A stretch of 64,000 bases of DNA, from positions 62,001-126,000 of the forward strand of contig JAEWLQ010000113.1 in assembly GCA_023457495.1 (NCBI GenBank), given 5' to 3'. How positions within the stretch are numbered: the stretch's first letter is position 1; each line of letters starts with the position of its first letter. Source of the DNA: Pseudomonadota bacterium (GTDB lineage Bacteria > Pseudomonadota > Gammaproteobacteria > Steroidobacterales > Steroidobacteraceae). A model generated the notes under the pieces. That model worked only from the letters and a program-made list of their open reading frames with translations. It did no database searches and was not told the origin of the DNA. The position numbers were made by a program, and so were the translations under genes. Shown in pieces: positions 35,242-43,549 of the stretch.

Positions 35242-38200
35242 CTAGCCGTACGACGCGTCCGCGGACTGCGGCGGGGGGCTATAGAGCACCGCGATGCGAC
35301 CCCGGCCGAGCAGCTTTTCGAGTTCTTCGAGCAATGCGGGCGCAGGCCGGACTTTCCACTCCGGACCGAACGAGAACGTGCCACGGGCGCCTGAACCGTG
35401 GAACTGCGCCGCAAGGTGACACGAGCCGCCACGGAAGGGTTCGAGCACCGCCTGCAGGTTCGCCAGCAGCCGGGTATCGCCGGCGGTGAGCTTGAGCACG
35501 ATGCGGCGGGCTTCCTTCTCGCGCAGCCGCTCGAGCTCGCTCACCTTCGTGGCGCGCAGCACCCAGGTATTCGCGAACTCGTCGAACCGCACCTTGCCCT
35601 CGATGAGCAGCAACGCATCCTTGACCAGCAGCTCGCGGTACTGCTGGTACTGCTCGTCGAAGAAGCTGCACTGCATGCGGCCCGTATCGTCGTCGAGCGT
35701 GATCTCGGTGCGCGGACCGCGCTTGCGGAAATCCTCGACGACGCCCGCGATGGCCACCGGCTTGCCGCCGAAGAACGCGCGCCCGCCCTCGCCGCTCGGC
35801 TTGTCGGCCTCGAGATAGTCGACGATGCGCCCGGTGATGAATCGCGGCAGATCATTCGCGAAGCGATCGATGGGGTGCCCACTGATCGCGCGGCCCAGCG
35901 TCTCGCGCTCGCCGCGCAGCCGCACGCTCTCGGTCCATTCGGTCTGATCCGGCGCCTGCACGCGCACCGTGTCGTGCGCGGCCGCGGTCGCGAGCCCGAA
36001 GATGTCGTGCTGGCCGGTCTCGTTCGCCTTGGTGTTCTGTTCGCCGAGCGCGAGCGCCGCGTCGAGTCGGTGCATGAGCGTCGCGCGATTGGCCGCGAGC
36101 CCGTCGAGACTGCCCGACTTGATCAAGGCCTCGAGCACCCGGCGATTGATCTTCGATAGATCGAGCCGGCGGCACAGGTCTTCGAGACTGGCGAAGTCGC
36201 CGTGCGCCTTGCGCTCGCTGACGATGGCTTCGACCGCGCCCTGCCCGACGCCCTTGATCGCGCCGAGACCGTAGCGGATGGTCTTGTCGTCGACGACGGC
36301 GAACTCGTAACCCGACAAATTCACGTGCGGCGGCAGGATCGTGAGGCCGACTTCCTTGCGGCAGTCGTAGAGCAATCCCACGACCTTGTCGGTGTGGTCC
36401 ATGTCCGCCGACAGCACCGCCGCCATGTACGAGGCGGGCTCGTGCGCCTTCAGCCAGCCGGTCTGATAGGACAGCAACGCGTACGCGGCCGAGTGCGACT
36501 TGTTGAAGCCGTAGCCCGCGAACTTCTCCATGAGATCGAAGATGAACGCGGCCCGCTCCTCCGGGACGTTGTTCTTGATGGCGCCGCTGACGAATTTCCC
36601 ACGCTCCTTCGCCATCTCCTCGGGCTTCTTCTTGCCCATCGCGCGACGCAGCATGTCGGCGCCGCCCAGCGTGTAGCCGGCCAGCACCTGTGCGATCTGC
36701 ATCACCTGCTCCTGGTACAGGATGACGCCGTAGGTGGGCGCCAACACCGGCTGAAGCGAGGGATGTAGATAGTCGATCGGTGGCGCGAGCGCATCGCCTT
36801 GACTGTGCTTGCGCTCGATGAAGTCGCCCACCATGCCCGACTCGAGCGGACCCGGGCGGAACAACGCGACCAGCGCGACGACGTCTTCGAACTTGTCGGG
36901 CTTCAGGCGGCGAATCAGGTCCTTCATGCCGCGCGATTCCAGCTGGAACACGGCGGTCGTGCGCGCCTCCGACATCAGCTCGTAGGTGGCCTTGTCGTCC
37001 ATGGGCAAGGCGGAGACGTCGAGCGGCGCTTCGCCCTTCGCCGCGCGGCGCGCGTTGATGATCTTCACCGCGCGGTCGATGACGGTCAGCGTGCGCAGGC
37101 CGAGGAAGTCGAATTTGACCAGGCCCGCCGCCTCGACGTCGTCCTTGTCGAACTGCGTGACGACGCTGCCGCCCTTGTCGTCGGCATACAGCGGCGCGAA
37201 CTCCGTGAGCTTCGAGGGCGCGATGACCACGCCGCCCGCGTGCATGCCGGCGTTGCGCGTGAGGCCCTCGAGTGACTTCGCGAGGTCGATGAGGTTCTTG
37301 ATCTCCTCGTCTTCCTTGTAGAGCCGCTTGAGTTCGGGCTCTTTTTCGATCGCATCGTCGAGCGTGATGCCGAGCTCGAACGGGATCAGCTTGGCGATCT
37401 TGTCGACGTAGCCGTAACCCATGCCGAGCACGCGGCCGACGTCGCGCACCACCGCCTTCGCGGCCATCGTGCCGTAGGTGATGATCTGCGAGACGCGTTC
37501 GCGGCCGTACTTCTGCGCGACGTATTCGATGACGCGGTCGCGCCCGTCCATGCAGAAGTCGATGTCGAAGTCGGGCATCGACACGCGCTCGGGATTGAGG
37601 AATCGCTCGAACAGCAGGTCGTACTCGAGCGGATCGATGTCGGTGATGCCGAGCGAATACGCGACCAGCGAGCCCGCGCCCGAGCCGCGGCCGGGACCGA
37701 CGGGCACGCCGTTCTCGCGCGCCCAGCGGATGAAATCCGCGACGATCAGGAAGTAGCCCGCGAAGCCCATCTTGCTGATCACCGCGAGCTCGGTCTCGAG
37801 TCGCTTCTGGTATTCAGGAAGGCGCGCCGCCTGCGCCGCGTCGAAAGTCTTCTCGCGCGCGGCGAAACCCTGGAGCGCTTCCTCGCGGATGTGGCTCTCG
37901 ACCGAAACGCCTTCGGGCAGTGGATAGACCGGCAGGCGCGACTCGCCGAGCTTCAGCGGCAGCGAACAGCGCCGCGCGATGGCGAGGGTGTTCTGCAGCG
38001 CTTCGGGAATGTCGGCGAACAAGACGGCCATTTCCGCCGGCGTGCGCAGGTATTGCGCCTCCGTGTAGCGGCGCGGCCGGGAGGGATCGGCGAGCTGGGC
38101 GCCTTCCGCGATGCAGACGCGCGCCTCATGGGATTCGAAGTCGTCGCGCGACAAGAAGCGCACGTCGTTGGTCGCCACCACCGGGATCGAGGTCGCCTGG

Positions 38201-38760
38201 CTGATGCGCACCGCGGCGGCAATCTGGAGCTCCTCGTCGGGCCGCCCGAGCCGCTGCAGCTCGAGGTAGTAGCGATCGCCGAACAGCTCCTGCCACTCGC
38301 GTGCGATCGCGAGCGCGTCGGCCTCGCGGCCGCTCGAGATCGCGCGGCCCACGTCGCCTTCGGCGAAGCCCGACAGCGCGATGAGTCCGGCGGTGGTTTC
38401 GGCATCGAGCCAGGTCCGGTCGATGAGAGGCACACCTTTTTCCTGGCCCTCGAGCCAGGCGCGTGTGACGAGATTCGCGACGTTCTGATAGCCGCCCGGA
38501 TCCTTGCACAGCAGCGTGAGCCGCGCCGCGGCACCGCGCGAGCGCACCATCACGTCCACGCCGATGATGGGTTTGACGCCGCGCTTGAGCGCCTCGCGAT
38601 AGAACTTCACCATCGCGAAGAGGTTGTGCTGGTCCGTGACCGCGACCGCCGGCATCCCCAGGCTCGCGGCCTTGTCCACGAGCACCGGAATCCTCACCAC
38701 GCTGTCCTGCAACGAGTATTCCGTGTGCAGGCGCAGGTGGACGAATTCGGGGGACGGCAT
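35242..38760 (-). CDS. dnaE: DNA polymerase III subunit alpha
   Basis: The replicative polymerase catalytic subunit, 1172 residues from the ATG at 38760. A PHP domain opens the protein (FVHLRLHTEYSLQDSVVRI), the polymerase palm carries PDFDIDFCMDGRD with catalytic Asp residues, GRGSGAGSLVAYSLGITDIDPL and the beta-clamp and OB regions follow, including VAIAGVVEDFRKRGPR...TLDDDTGRMQ. Length is standard. A TTG six codons upstream is unlikely as start. Gene order rnhB-dnaE-accA is as in Escherichia coli. Confidence 0.98.
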   Translation of the reverse strand: MPSPEFVHLRLHTEYSLQDSVVRIPVLVDKAASLGMPAVAVTDQHNLFAMVKFYREALKRGVKPIIGVDVMVRSRGAAARLTLLCKDPGGYQNVANLVTRAWLEGQEKGVPLIDRTWLDAETTAGLIALSGFAEGDVGRAISSGREADALAIAREWQELFGDRYYLELQRLGRPDEELQIAAAVRISQATSIPVVATNDVRFLSRDDFESHEARVCIAEGAQLADPSRPRRYTEAQYLRTPAEMAVLFADIPEALQNTLAIARRCSLPLKLGESRLPVYPLPEGVSVESHIREEALQGFAAREKTFDAAQAARLPEYQKRLETELAVISKMGFAGYFLIVADFIRWARENGVPVGPGRGSGAGSLVAYSLGITDIDPLEYDLLFERFLNPERVSMPDFDIDFCMDGRDRVIEYVAQKYGRERVSQIITYGTMAAKAVVRDVGRVLGMGYGYVDKIAKLIPFELGITLDDAIEKEPELKRLYKEDEEIKNLIDLAKSLEGLTRNAGMHAGGVVIAPSKLTEFAPLYADDKGGSVVTQFDKDDVEAAGLVKFDFLGLRTLTVIDRAVKIINARRAAKGEAPLDVSALPMDDKATYELMSEARTTAVFQLESRGMKDLIRRLKPDKFEDVVALVALFRPGPLESGMVGDFIERKHSQGDALAPPIDYLHPSLQPVLAPTYGVILYQEQVMQIAQVLAGYTLGGADMLRRAMGKKKPEEMAKERGKFVSGAIKNNVPEERAAFIFDLMEKFAGYGFNKSHSAAYALLSYQTGWLKAHEPASYMAAVLSADMDHTDKVVGLLYDCRKEVGLTILPPHVNLSGYEFAVVDDKTIRYGLGAIKGVGQGAVEAIVSERKAHGDFASLEDLCRRLDLSKINRRVLEALIKSGSLDGLAANRATLMHRLDAALALGEQNTKANETGQHDIFGLATAAAHDTVRVQAPDQTEWTESVRLRGERETLGRAISGHPIDRFANDLPRFITGRIVDYLEADKPSGEGGRAFFGGKPVAIAGVVEDFRKRGPRTEITLDDDTGRMQCSFFDEQYQQYRELLVKDALLLIEGKVRFDEFANTWVLRATKVSELERLREKEARRIVLKLTAGDTRLLANLQAVLEPFRGGSCHLAAQFHGSGARGTFSFGPEWKVRPAPALLEELEKLLGRGRIAVLYSPPPQSADASYG

Positions 38761-38847
38761 GGCGCGCGAGTTTAGCAACGAACGCGCGCGTTATTCGCCT
38801 TGGCAAAAGGATTCAGCAGCTTGGAATGCATGCTTCGAGCCGGATGA

Positions 38848-39444
38848 TCAGTCTTCGATCAATTCCTCGACACGCACCGGCGCGAAACTGCGGCGATGCA
38901 AGGGGCTGGGGCCCAGCTGTTTCAGCGCCGCGACATGAGAGCGCGTCGGATACCCTTTGTGACCGGACAGCGAGAAGCCGGGATAACGTCCGCACAGGTC
39001 GCGCATCATCGCGTCGCGCGTGGTCTTCGCGAGAATCGACGCCGCGCTGATCGCAGGCACGCTGGCGTCGCCACCGATCACCGCTTCGTACACGCAGTCG
39101 AACCCGAGCCCATCGGGACAGGGACAGCGATTGCCGTCGACGAACACTTTCTGCGGCGGGGCGGCCAGGCCCAGCAATGCGCGCCGCATCGCAAGCATCG
39201 TCGCCTGGAGAATGTTGATGCTGTCGATCTCCTCGGCATCCGCCCAGGCGACCGCGTAACACAGCGCGCGTTGCCGGATCTTCACCGCCAGCCGCTCGCG
39301 CTCCTCGGGTTCCAGCACCTTCGAATCGGCGAGTCCGCGGATCGGCCGCTCGGGCGTGAGGATCACGGCCGCGGCGACCACGGGTCCGGCGAGCGGGCCG
39401 CGCCCGGCTTCGTCGACGCCCGCGATGCGCATCCGGATCTTCAT
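38848..39444 (-). CDS. rnhB: ribonuclease HII
   Basis: RNase HII removes ribonucleotides from DNA. The roughly 198-residue protein has the catalytic VDEAGRGPLAGPVVAAAV motif (D11, E12 from the chosen start), GLADSKVLEPEERERL, and SAASILAKTTRDAMM with the further conserved acid region, followed by HKGYPTRSHVAAL. ATG at 39444 overlaps the lpxB stop by four bases, fixing the start; longer and shorter alternatives are less likely. Confidence 0.96.
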   Translation of the reverse strand: MKIRMRIAGVDEAGRGPLAGPVVAAAVILTPERPIRGLADSKVLEPEERERLAVKIRQRALCYAVAWADAEEIDSINILQATMLAMRRALLGLAAPPQKVFVDGNRCPCPDGLGFDCVYEAVIGGDASVPAISAASILAKTTRDAMMRDLCGRYPGFSLSGHKGYPTRSHVAALKQLGPSPLHRRSFAPVRVEELIED

Positions 39445-40592
39445 GCGTGCGCATTCCATGTGGAGACCAGCTCCGCGATTTCGGCGGCGGCACGAGCCGC
39501 GCCGTCGCGCCGCAGTTTCTCATGGATCTCGGCGAACTCGCGTTGCACGTGCGCGACGTCCTCCGGACGCTCGAACCAGCGCAGCAGTGCGGCCGAGAGA
39601 TTCTCCGGGGTCGCGGCTTCCTGGAAGAACTCGGGCACGAGCTCGGCGTCCGCCAGCAGGTTCGGCTGGGAGAAATGCCGGACCTTCACGATGCCCAACG
39701 TCCGCAGCACGAAGGCCGTGGCCCTCGCCAGCTTGTATGCCACGACCATCGGCCGCTTGGACAACGCGGTCTCGAGCGTCGCCGTTCCCGAGGCGACGAG
39801 CACCACGTCGGCGGCGGCCAGTGCGCGCCGCGAGTCGCCCTCGAGGAAGCGCACCTTCGCGCGCATCGCCTCCGGAAAATGCACGGCGAACAGGTCGCGC
39901 AGGGCCGGCGTGACCATCGGCGCGACACAGACGAGGTCGGGGAAACGCTGCGCGATCCGCTCCGCGGCGCCCGCGAACGTAGCGGCGAGCCGCTCGACCT
40001 CGCCGCGGCGGCTGCCCGGCAGCAACGCGAGCACACGGACCTCGGGCGCGATCCCGAGCGCGGCGCGCGCGCCCGCCCGATCCGGCTCCATCGGAATCTG
40101 GTCGGCCAGCGGATGACCCACGAACGCGGCGCGCACGCCATGTTCGCGGTAGAACTCGGGCTCGAATGGCAGCAGGCACAACACCAGGTCGCAGGACTCT
40201 CCGATGGTGCGCACCCGCCCCTGCCGCCAGGCCCACACCTGCGGGCTCACGTATTGCACGGTCTTGAGTCCCGTGCGCTTGAGATTGCGCGCGAGGCCGA
40301 GATTGAATTCGGGGGCGTCGATGCCGACGAACACATCGGGACGCCAGCTTGCGATCCGCCGCTTGAGCGAGGCACGCAGCCGCAACAGGCGCGGCAGGTG
40401 TTTGAGGATCTCGGCGAGACCCATGACCGCGAGTTCTTCGCTTTCGAACCAGGCCGTGCAGCCCGCGGTCTTCATCTTCGGACCGGCGACGCCCGCGAAC
40501 TGGGCGTCGGGAAAGCGACGGCGCAGCGCCTCGATCAGCGCGGCGCCCAGGGTATCGCCCGAAGCCTCACCCGCAACCAATGCGATCCGCAA
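39441..40592 (-). CDS. lpxB: lipid-A-disaccharide synthase
   Basis: LpxB joins UDP-2,3-diacylglucosamine and lipid X into the lipid A disaccharide at the inner membrane face (GT-B glycosyltransferase). The 383-residue protein starts MRIALVAGEASGDTLGAALI and has FVGIDAPEFNLGLARNLKRTGLKTVQYVSPQVWAWR, FVGHPLADQIP, LLPGSRRGEVERLA and the late VVAYKLARATA and ELVPEFFQ motifs of the family. It lies in lpxD-fabZ-lpxA-lpxB order and overlaps rnhB. Confidence 0.97.
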   Translation of the reverse strand: MRIALVAGEASGDTLGAALIEALRRRFPDAQFAGVAGPKMKTAGCTAWFESEELAVMGLAEILKHLPRLLRLRASLKRRIASWRPDVFVGIDAPEFNLGLARNLKRTGLKTVQYVSPQVWAWRQGRVRTIGESCDLVLCLLPFEPEFYREHGVRAAFVGHPLADQIPMEPDRAGARAALGIAPEVRVLALLPGSRRGEVERLAATFAGAAERIAQRFPDLVCVAPMVTPALRDLFAVHFPEAMRAKVRFLEGDSRRALAAADVVLVASGTATLETALSKRPMVVAYKLARATAFVLRTLGIVKVRHFSQPNLLADAELVPEFFQEAATPENLSAALLRWFERPEDVAHVQREFAEIHEKLRRDGAARAAAEIAELVSTWNAHA

Positions 40593-40616
40593 ACTCGACC
40601 TCCCTTCCCGGATGCC

Positions 40617-41393
40617 TCAACGCACGATGCTGCGCGTGGAATCGCCTATGAAGTCGACCAGTGGTTTGAGCTCGGGCTGGGACTCGGCGCGACGCGTGAG
40701 CTCGGTCACCGCATCGCTCAGCTTGAGATCCGAGCGGTACAACACCCGGTACGCATTCTTGAGGTTGCGGATCTGCTCCGGCGTGAAGCCGCGGCGCTTG
40801 AGACCCTCGGAATTGATCGAATGCGGCACCGCCGGCGAACCCACGGCCATCACGTAGGGCGGCACGTCGCGCGTCACCGCGGCGTTGTTGCCGAGGAATG
40901 CATGCGCTCCCACCTTGGTGAACTGGTGAATGCCGGCATAGCCGCCCATGATCACCCAGTCGCCGAGGTACACGTGTCCGCCGAGCGTCGCGTAGTTGGC
41001 CAGCACGCAGCGGTTGCCGACGTGGCAATCGTGTGCGACGTGGGTGAACGCCATGAACAGGTTGTCGCTGCCGATCGTCGTGACGCCGCCGCCACCCACC
41101 GTGCCGCGGTTCATCGTGGTGAATTCGCGAAAGACGTTGCGGTCGCCGATCTCGAGCCGGGTCGGTTCGCCCTTGTACTTGAGATCCTGCGGCGCGTCGC
41201 CGATCGAGGAGAACTGGAAGATCTTGTTCCCCGCGCCGATGGTCGTCGGCCCGTTGATCACCGCGTGCGGACCGATCCAGGTGCCGGCGCCTATCTTCAC
41301 GCCAGCGCCGATCACCGTGTATGCGCCGACGGTCACGTCGGCGGCGAGTTCCGCCTGCGGTGAAACGATCGCGCGTGGATCGATGCCGCTCAC
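40617..41393 (-). CDS. lpxA: UDP-N-acetylglucosamine acyltransferase
   Basis: LpxA performs the first acylation of lipid A synthesis using 3-hydroxyacyl-ACP. The 258-residue protein is a left-handed beta-helix of hexapeptide repeats (ADVTVGAYTVIGAGVKIGAGTWIGPHAVI), with the catalytic-His region FMAFTHVAHDCHVGNRCVLAN and the C-terminal helices NSEGLKRRGFTPEQIRNLKNAYR. Its ATG overlaps the fabZ stop by four bases. Length is standard. Confidence 0.98.
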   Translation of the reverse strand: MSGIDPRAIVSPQAELAADVTVGAYTVIGAGVKIGAGTWIGPHAVINGPTTIGAGNKIFQFSSIGDAPQDLKYKGEPTRLEIGDRNVFREFTTMNRGTVGGGGVTTIGSDNLFMAFTHVAHDCHVGNRCVLANYATLGGHVYLGDWVIMGGYAGIHQFTKVGAHAFLGNNAAVTRDVPPYVMAVGSPAVPHSINSEGLKRRGFTPEQIRNLKNAYRVLYRSDLKLSDAVTELTRRAESQPELKPLVDFIGDSTRSIVR

Positions 41394-41866
41394 GCCGTCG
41401 GCGCCTTCTTCGACTTGTTCGTTTCGGGAGCGACCATCATCAGCGCGGAAGTTACCTCATCCTCTCCCACGTACGCGACCGTGGAGAACTTCCAGATGCC
41501 GCGCATCTGGCGCTCGAGCCGGGCCGTGAGGATGAGCTGGTCGCCCGGCTGGACCGGCTTGCGAAAGCGCGCCTCGTCGATGCCGACGAAGTAGAACTGG
41601 GTGGATTCGTCCGGCACCACATCCGCGGTGATGAACGCGAGAATGCCCGCGGCCTGCGCCAGCGCCTCGATGATCATCACGCCCGGCATCACGGGCCGAT
41701 GCGGGAAGTGCCCCGGGAAGAACGGCTCGTTGACGGTGACGTTCTTGATGGCCCGGATGCTCTCGCCTTTCTTGCATTCGAGCACGCGGTCGACGAGCAG
41801 GAATGGATAACGATGCGGCAGCAGGCGGCGTACGCCCATGATGTCGAGTGAAATCGACTCGGTCAT
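41390..41866 (-). CDS. fabZ: 3-hydroxyacyl-ACP dehydratase FabZ
   Basis: FabZ dehydrates 3-hydroxyacyl-ACP in fatty acid elongation and competes with LpxA for hydroxyacyl-ACP, which may explain their coupling. The 158-residue hot-dog-fold protein has LLPHRYPFLLVDRV, the catalytic H53 in FPGHFPHRPVMPGV and E67 in IIEALAQAAG. Four bases separate it from the lpxD stop, and it overlaps lpxA by four. Confidence 0.97.
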   Translation of the reverse strand: MTESISLDIMGVRRLLPHRYPFLLVDRVLECKKGESIRAIKNVTVNEPFFPGHFPHRPVMPGVMIIEALAQAAGILAFITADVVPDESTQFYFVGIDEARFRKPVQPGDQLILTARLERQMRGIWKFSTVAYVGEDEVTSALMMVAPETNKSKKAPTA

Positions 41867-41870
41867 TTAG

Positions 41871-42917
41871 TTAGTCCTCGGAATGATCCTTGTCGGCCAT
41901 CGAGAAACCCACGTGTTTCTCGACGGCCCGCAGTCGCCTGGCCATGGCATCGAGCCGCTTGATGCGACCGACGATGCGACGCCAGGTGCCGGCCTCCTCG
42001 GCCGGCAGCGCGGAAGAATACACGCCCGGCTTCGTGATCGAATGGGCGATCAACGACCTTCCGAGGACCACGACGTCGTCGCAGACCGACAGGTGCCCGG
42101 TGAAGCCGGCCTCGCCACCGATGAAGCAGCGCTTGCCGATCACGGTGCTGCCGGCGATGCCGGTCATCGCCGCGATCGCGGTGTGTTCGCCGATGCGGCA
42201 GTTGTGCGCGACCATGATGAGATTGTCGAGCTTCACGCCGTTCTCGATGACGGTGTCCTCGATCGCGCCGCGATCGATGGTCGTGTTGCAGCCGACTTCG
42301 ACGTCGTCGCCCAGGACGACGCTGCCGACCTGCGGCACCTTGACCCACGCGCACCGGTCGTTCGCGAATCCGAAGCCATCGGCACCGATGATCGCGCCCG
42401 GCTGCACGACCGCGCGTGCGCCGAACTTCACGTGATGTCCGAGAAAAACGCGCGCGACGATCCGGCTGTCCGGGCCAACGACGGCATCCCGCTCGATGAC
42501 GGTGCCCGGACCGATGTAGCTGCGCGCGCCGACGACGACACCTTCCGCGATGGCCACATGGGGACCGATTTCGGCCGACGGGTCGATTCGCGCCCCCGGC
42601 GCGACCACGGCGCTCGGATGCACCCCGGGCCGCAGCGGCGGTTCCGGATGAAGCAGCATCGCGACGCGCGCATACGTCACGTGAGGATTGGCGACGACCA
42701 GTGCCGGCACTGGCGAGGCGTCGGCGGATTTCGCGTCGAGGATGATCGCGCCGGCGCGCGAATCCTTCAGTTGCGAGGCCAGTTTGGGATTGGCCAGAAA
42801 GGTGACGGCGCGCGGTCCCGCATGGGACAGCGCGCCGACTGAATCGACGACGACCTCGGGATCGCCGCGCAGCTCGCAGCCGAAGCGCACCGCCAGTTCG
42901 CCCAGCGTCACGGTCAT
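41871..42917 (-). CDS. lpxD: UDP-3-O-acylglucosamine N-acyltransferase
   Basis: LpxD adds the second acyl chain in lipid A synthesis. The 348-residue protein has the LpxD N-terminal domain (TVTLGELAVRFGCELRGDPEVVVDSV, GPRAVTFLANPK), then hexapeptide repeats, the conserved KLDNLIMVAHNCRIGEHTAIAAMTGIAGS block with catalytic His, and a C-terminal helix. Length fits. It follows skp by 38 bases and precedes fabZ. Confidence 0.97.
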   Translation of the reverse strand: MTVTLGELAVRFGCELRGDPEVVVDSVGALSHAGPRAVTFLANPKLASQLKDSRAGAIILDAKSADASPVPALVVANPHVTYARVAMLLHPEPPLRPGVHPSAVVAPGARIDPSAEIGPHVAIAEGVVVGARSYIGPGTVIERDAVVGPDSRIVARVFLGHHVKFGARAVVQPGAIIGADGFGFANDRCAWVKVPQVGSVVLGDDVEVGCNTTIDRGAIEDTVIENGVKLDNLIMVAHNCRIGEHTAIAAMTGIAGSTVIGKRCFIGGEAGFTGHLSVCDDVVVLGRSLIAHSITKPGVYSSALPAEEAGTWRRIVGRIKRLDAMARRLRAVEKHVGFSMADKDHSED

Positions 42918-42955
42918 GGCGGAGCGCTCGGGCTCACGGGGGCAGCCCCCGGATA

Positions 42956-43525
42956 TCAGGGCTTGGCGGCGGGCTTCGCGGGCGCCGGCGAACCACCGGC
43001 CGGAGCCGCCGGTTTCGGTGCGCGGGACTGCAGGGCCTGCAGCACCGCCGGCGTGATGTCCACCGCCGGGGTCGCGTAGATCACGCCTTCGGCAATGACG
43101 ATGTCGTAGTTCTGCGCCTTCGCGTAATCGCGCACTTCACCCATGAGCGAGCGCTGCAGCTTGCCCACTTCGTCGTTGCGCTTGGCGTTCGAATCGTCCT
43201 GCAATTCCTGCTTCTTGCGCTCGAGGTCGCGCGCGCCATCGCGCAGCTCCTTCTCGGCCTTCGTGCGCTGGTCGGGAGACATCGTGGCCGCATCCTTCTG
43301 CAGCTTCTCGCCCTTGGTCTTGAGCGCATTCTCCGCGGCGACGATCTGCTGCAGGCGCGGGCCGAACTCGGCGCGCAGGGATTCCTGCACCTGCTTCGCC
43401 TGTGGGGAATCCTCGAGCAACCTGGCGTAATCGACGACTCCGACCTTGATCTCGGCCATGGCCGGTACGGCTAACAAACCCGCCGCGAGTGAACCCACGA
43501 GAACTTTGCGAAACGAAAGCAGCAC
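42956..43525 (-). CDS. skp: periplasmic chaperone Skp/OmpH
   Basis: Skp holds unfolded outer-membrane proteins in the periplasm and delivers them to BAM. About 189 residues: signal peptide (LLSFRKVLVGSLAAGLLAVPAMA), short strand IKVGVVDYARLLEDSPQAKQV, long charged coiled-coil arms at about 45-130, and a C-terminal strand YDIVIAEGVIYATPAVDIT, then a Pro/Ala-rich tail. GTG at 43525 has AAGGGG eight bases upstream; GTG at 43534 would sit on top of that site and is less likely. Just downstream of bamA, the usual place. Confidence 0.93.
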   Translation of the reverse strand: MLLSFRKVLVGSLAAGLLAVPAMAEIKVGVVDYARLLEDSPQAKQVQESLRAEFGPRLQQIVAAENALKTKGEKLQKDAATMSPDQRTKAEKELRDGARDLERKKQELQDDSNAKRNDEVGKLQRSLMGEVRDYAKAQNYDIVIAEGVIYATPAVDITPAVLQALQSRAPKPAAPAGGSPAPAKPAAKP

Positions 43526-43549
43526 TGATATCACCCCTTAGATAGCCAC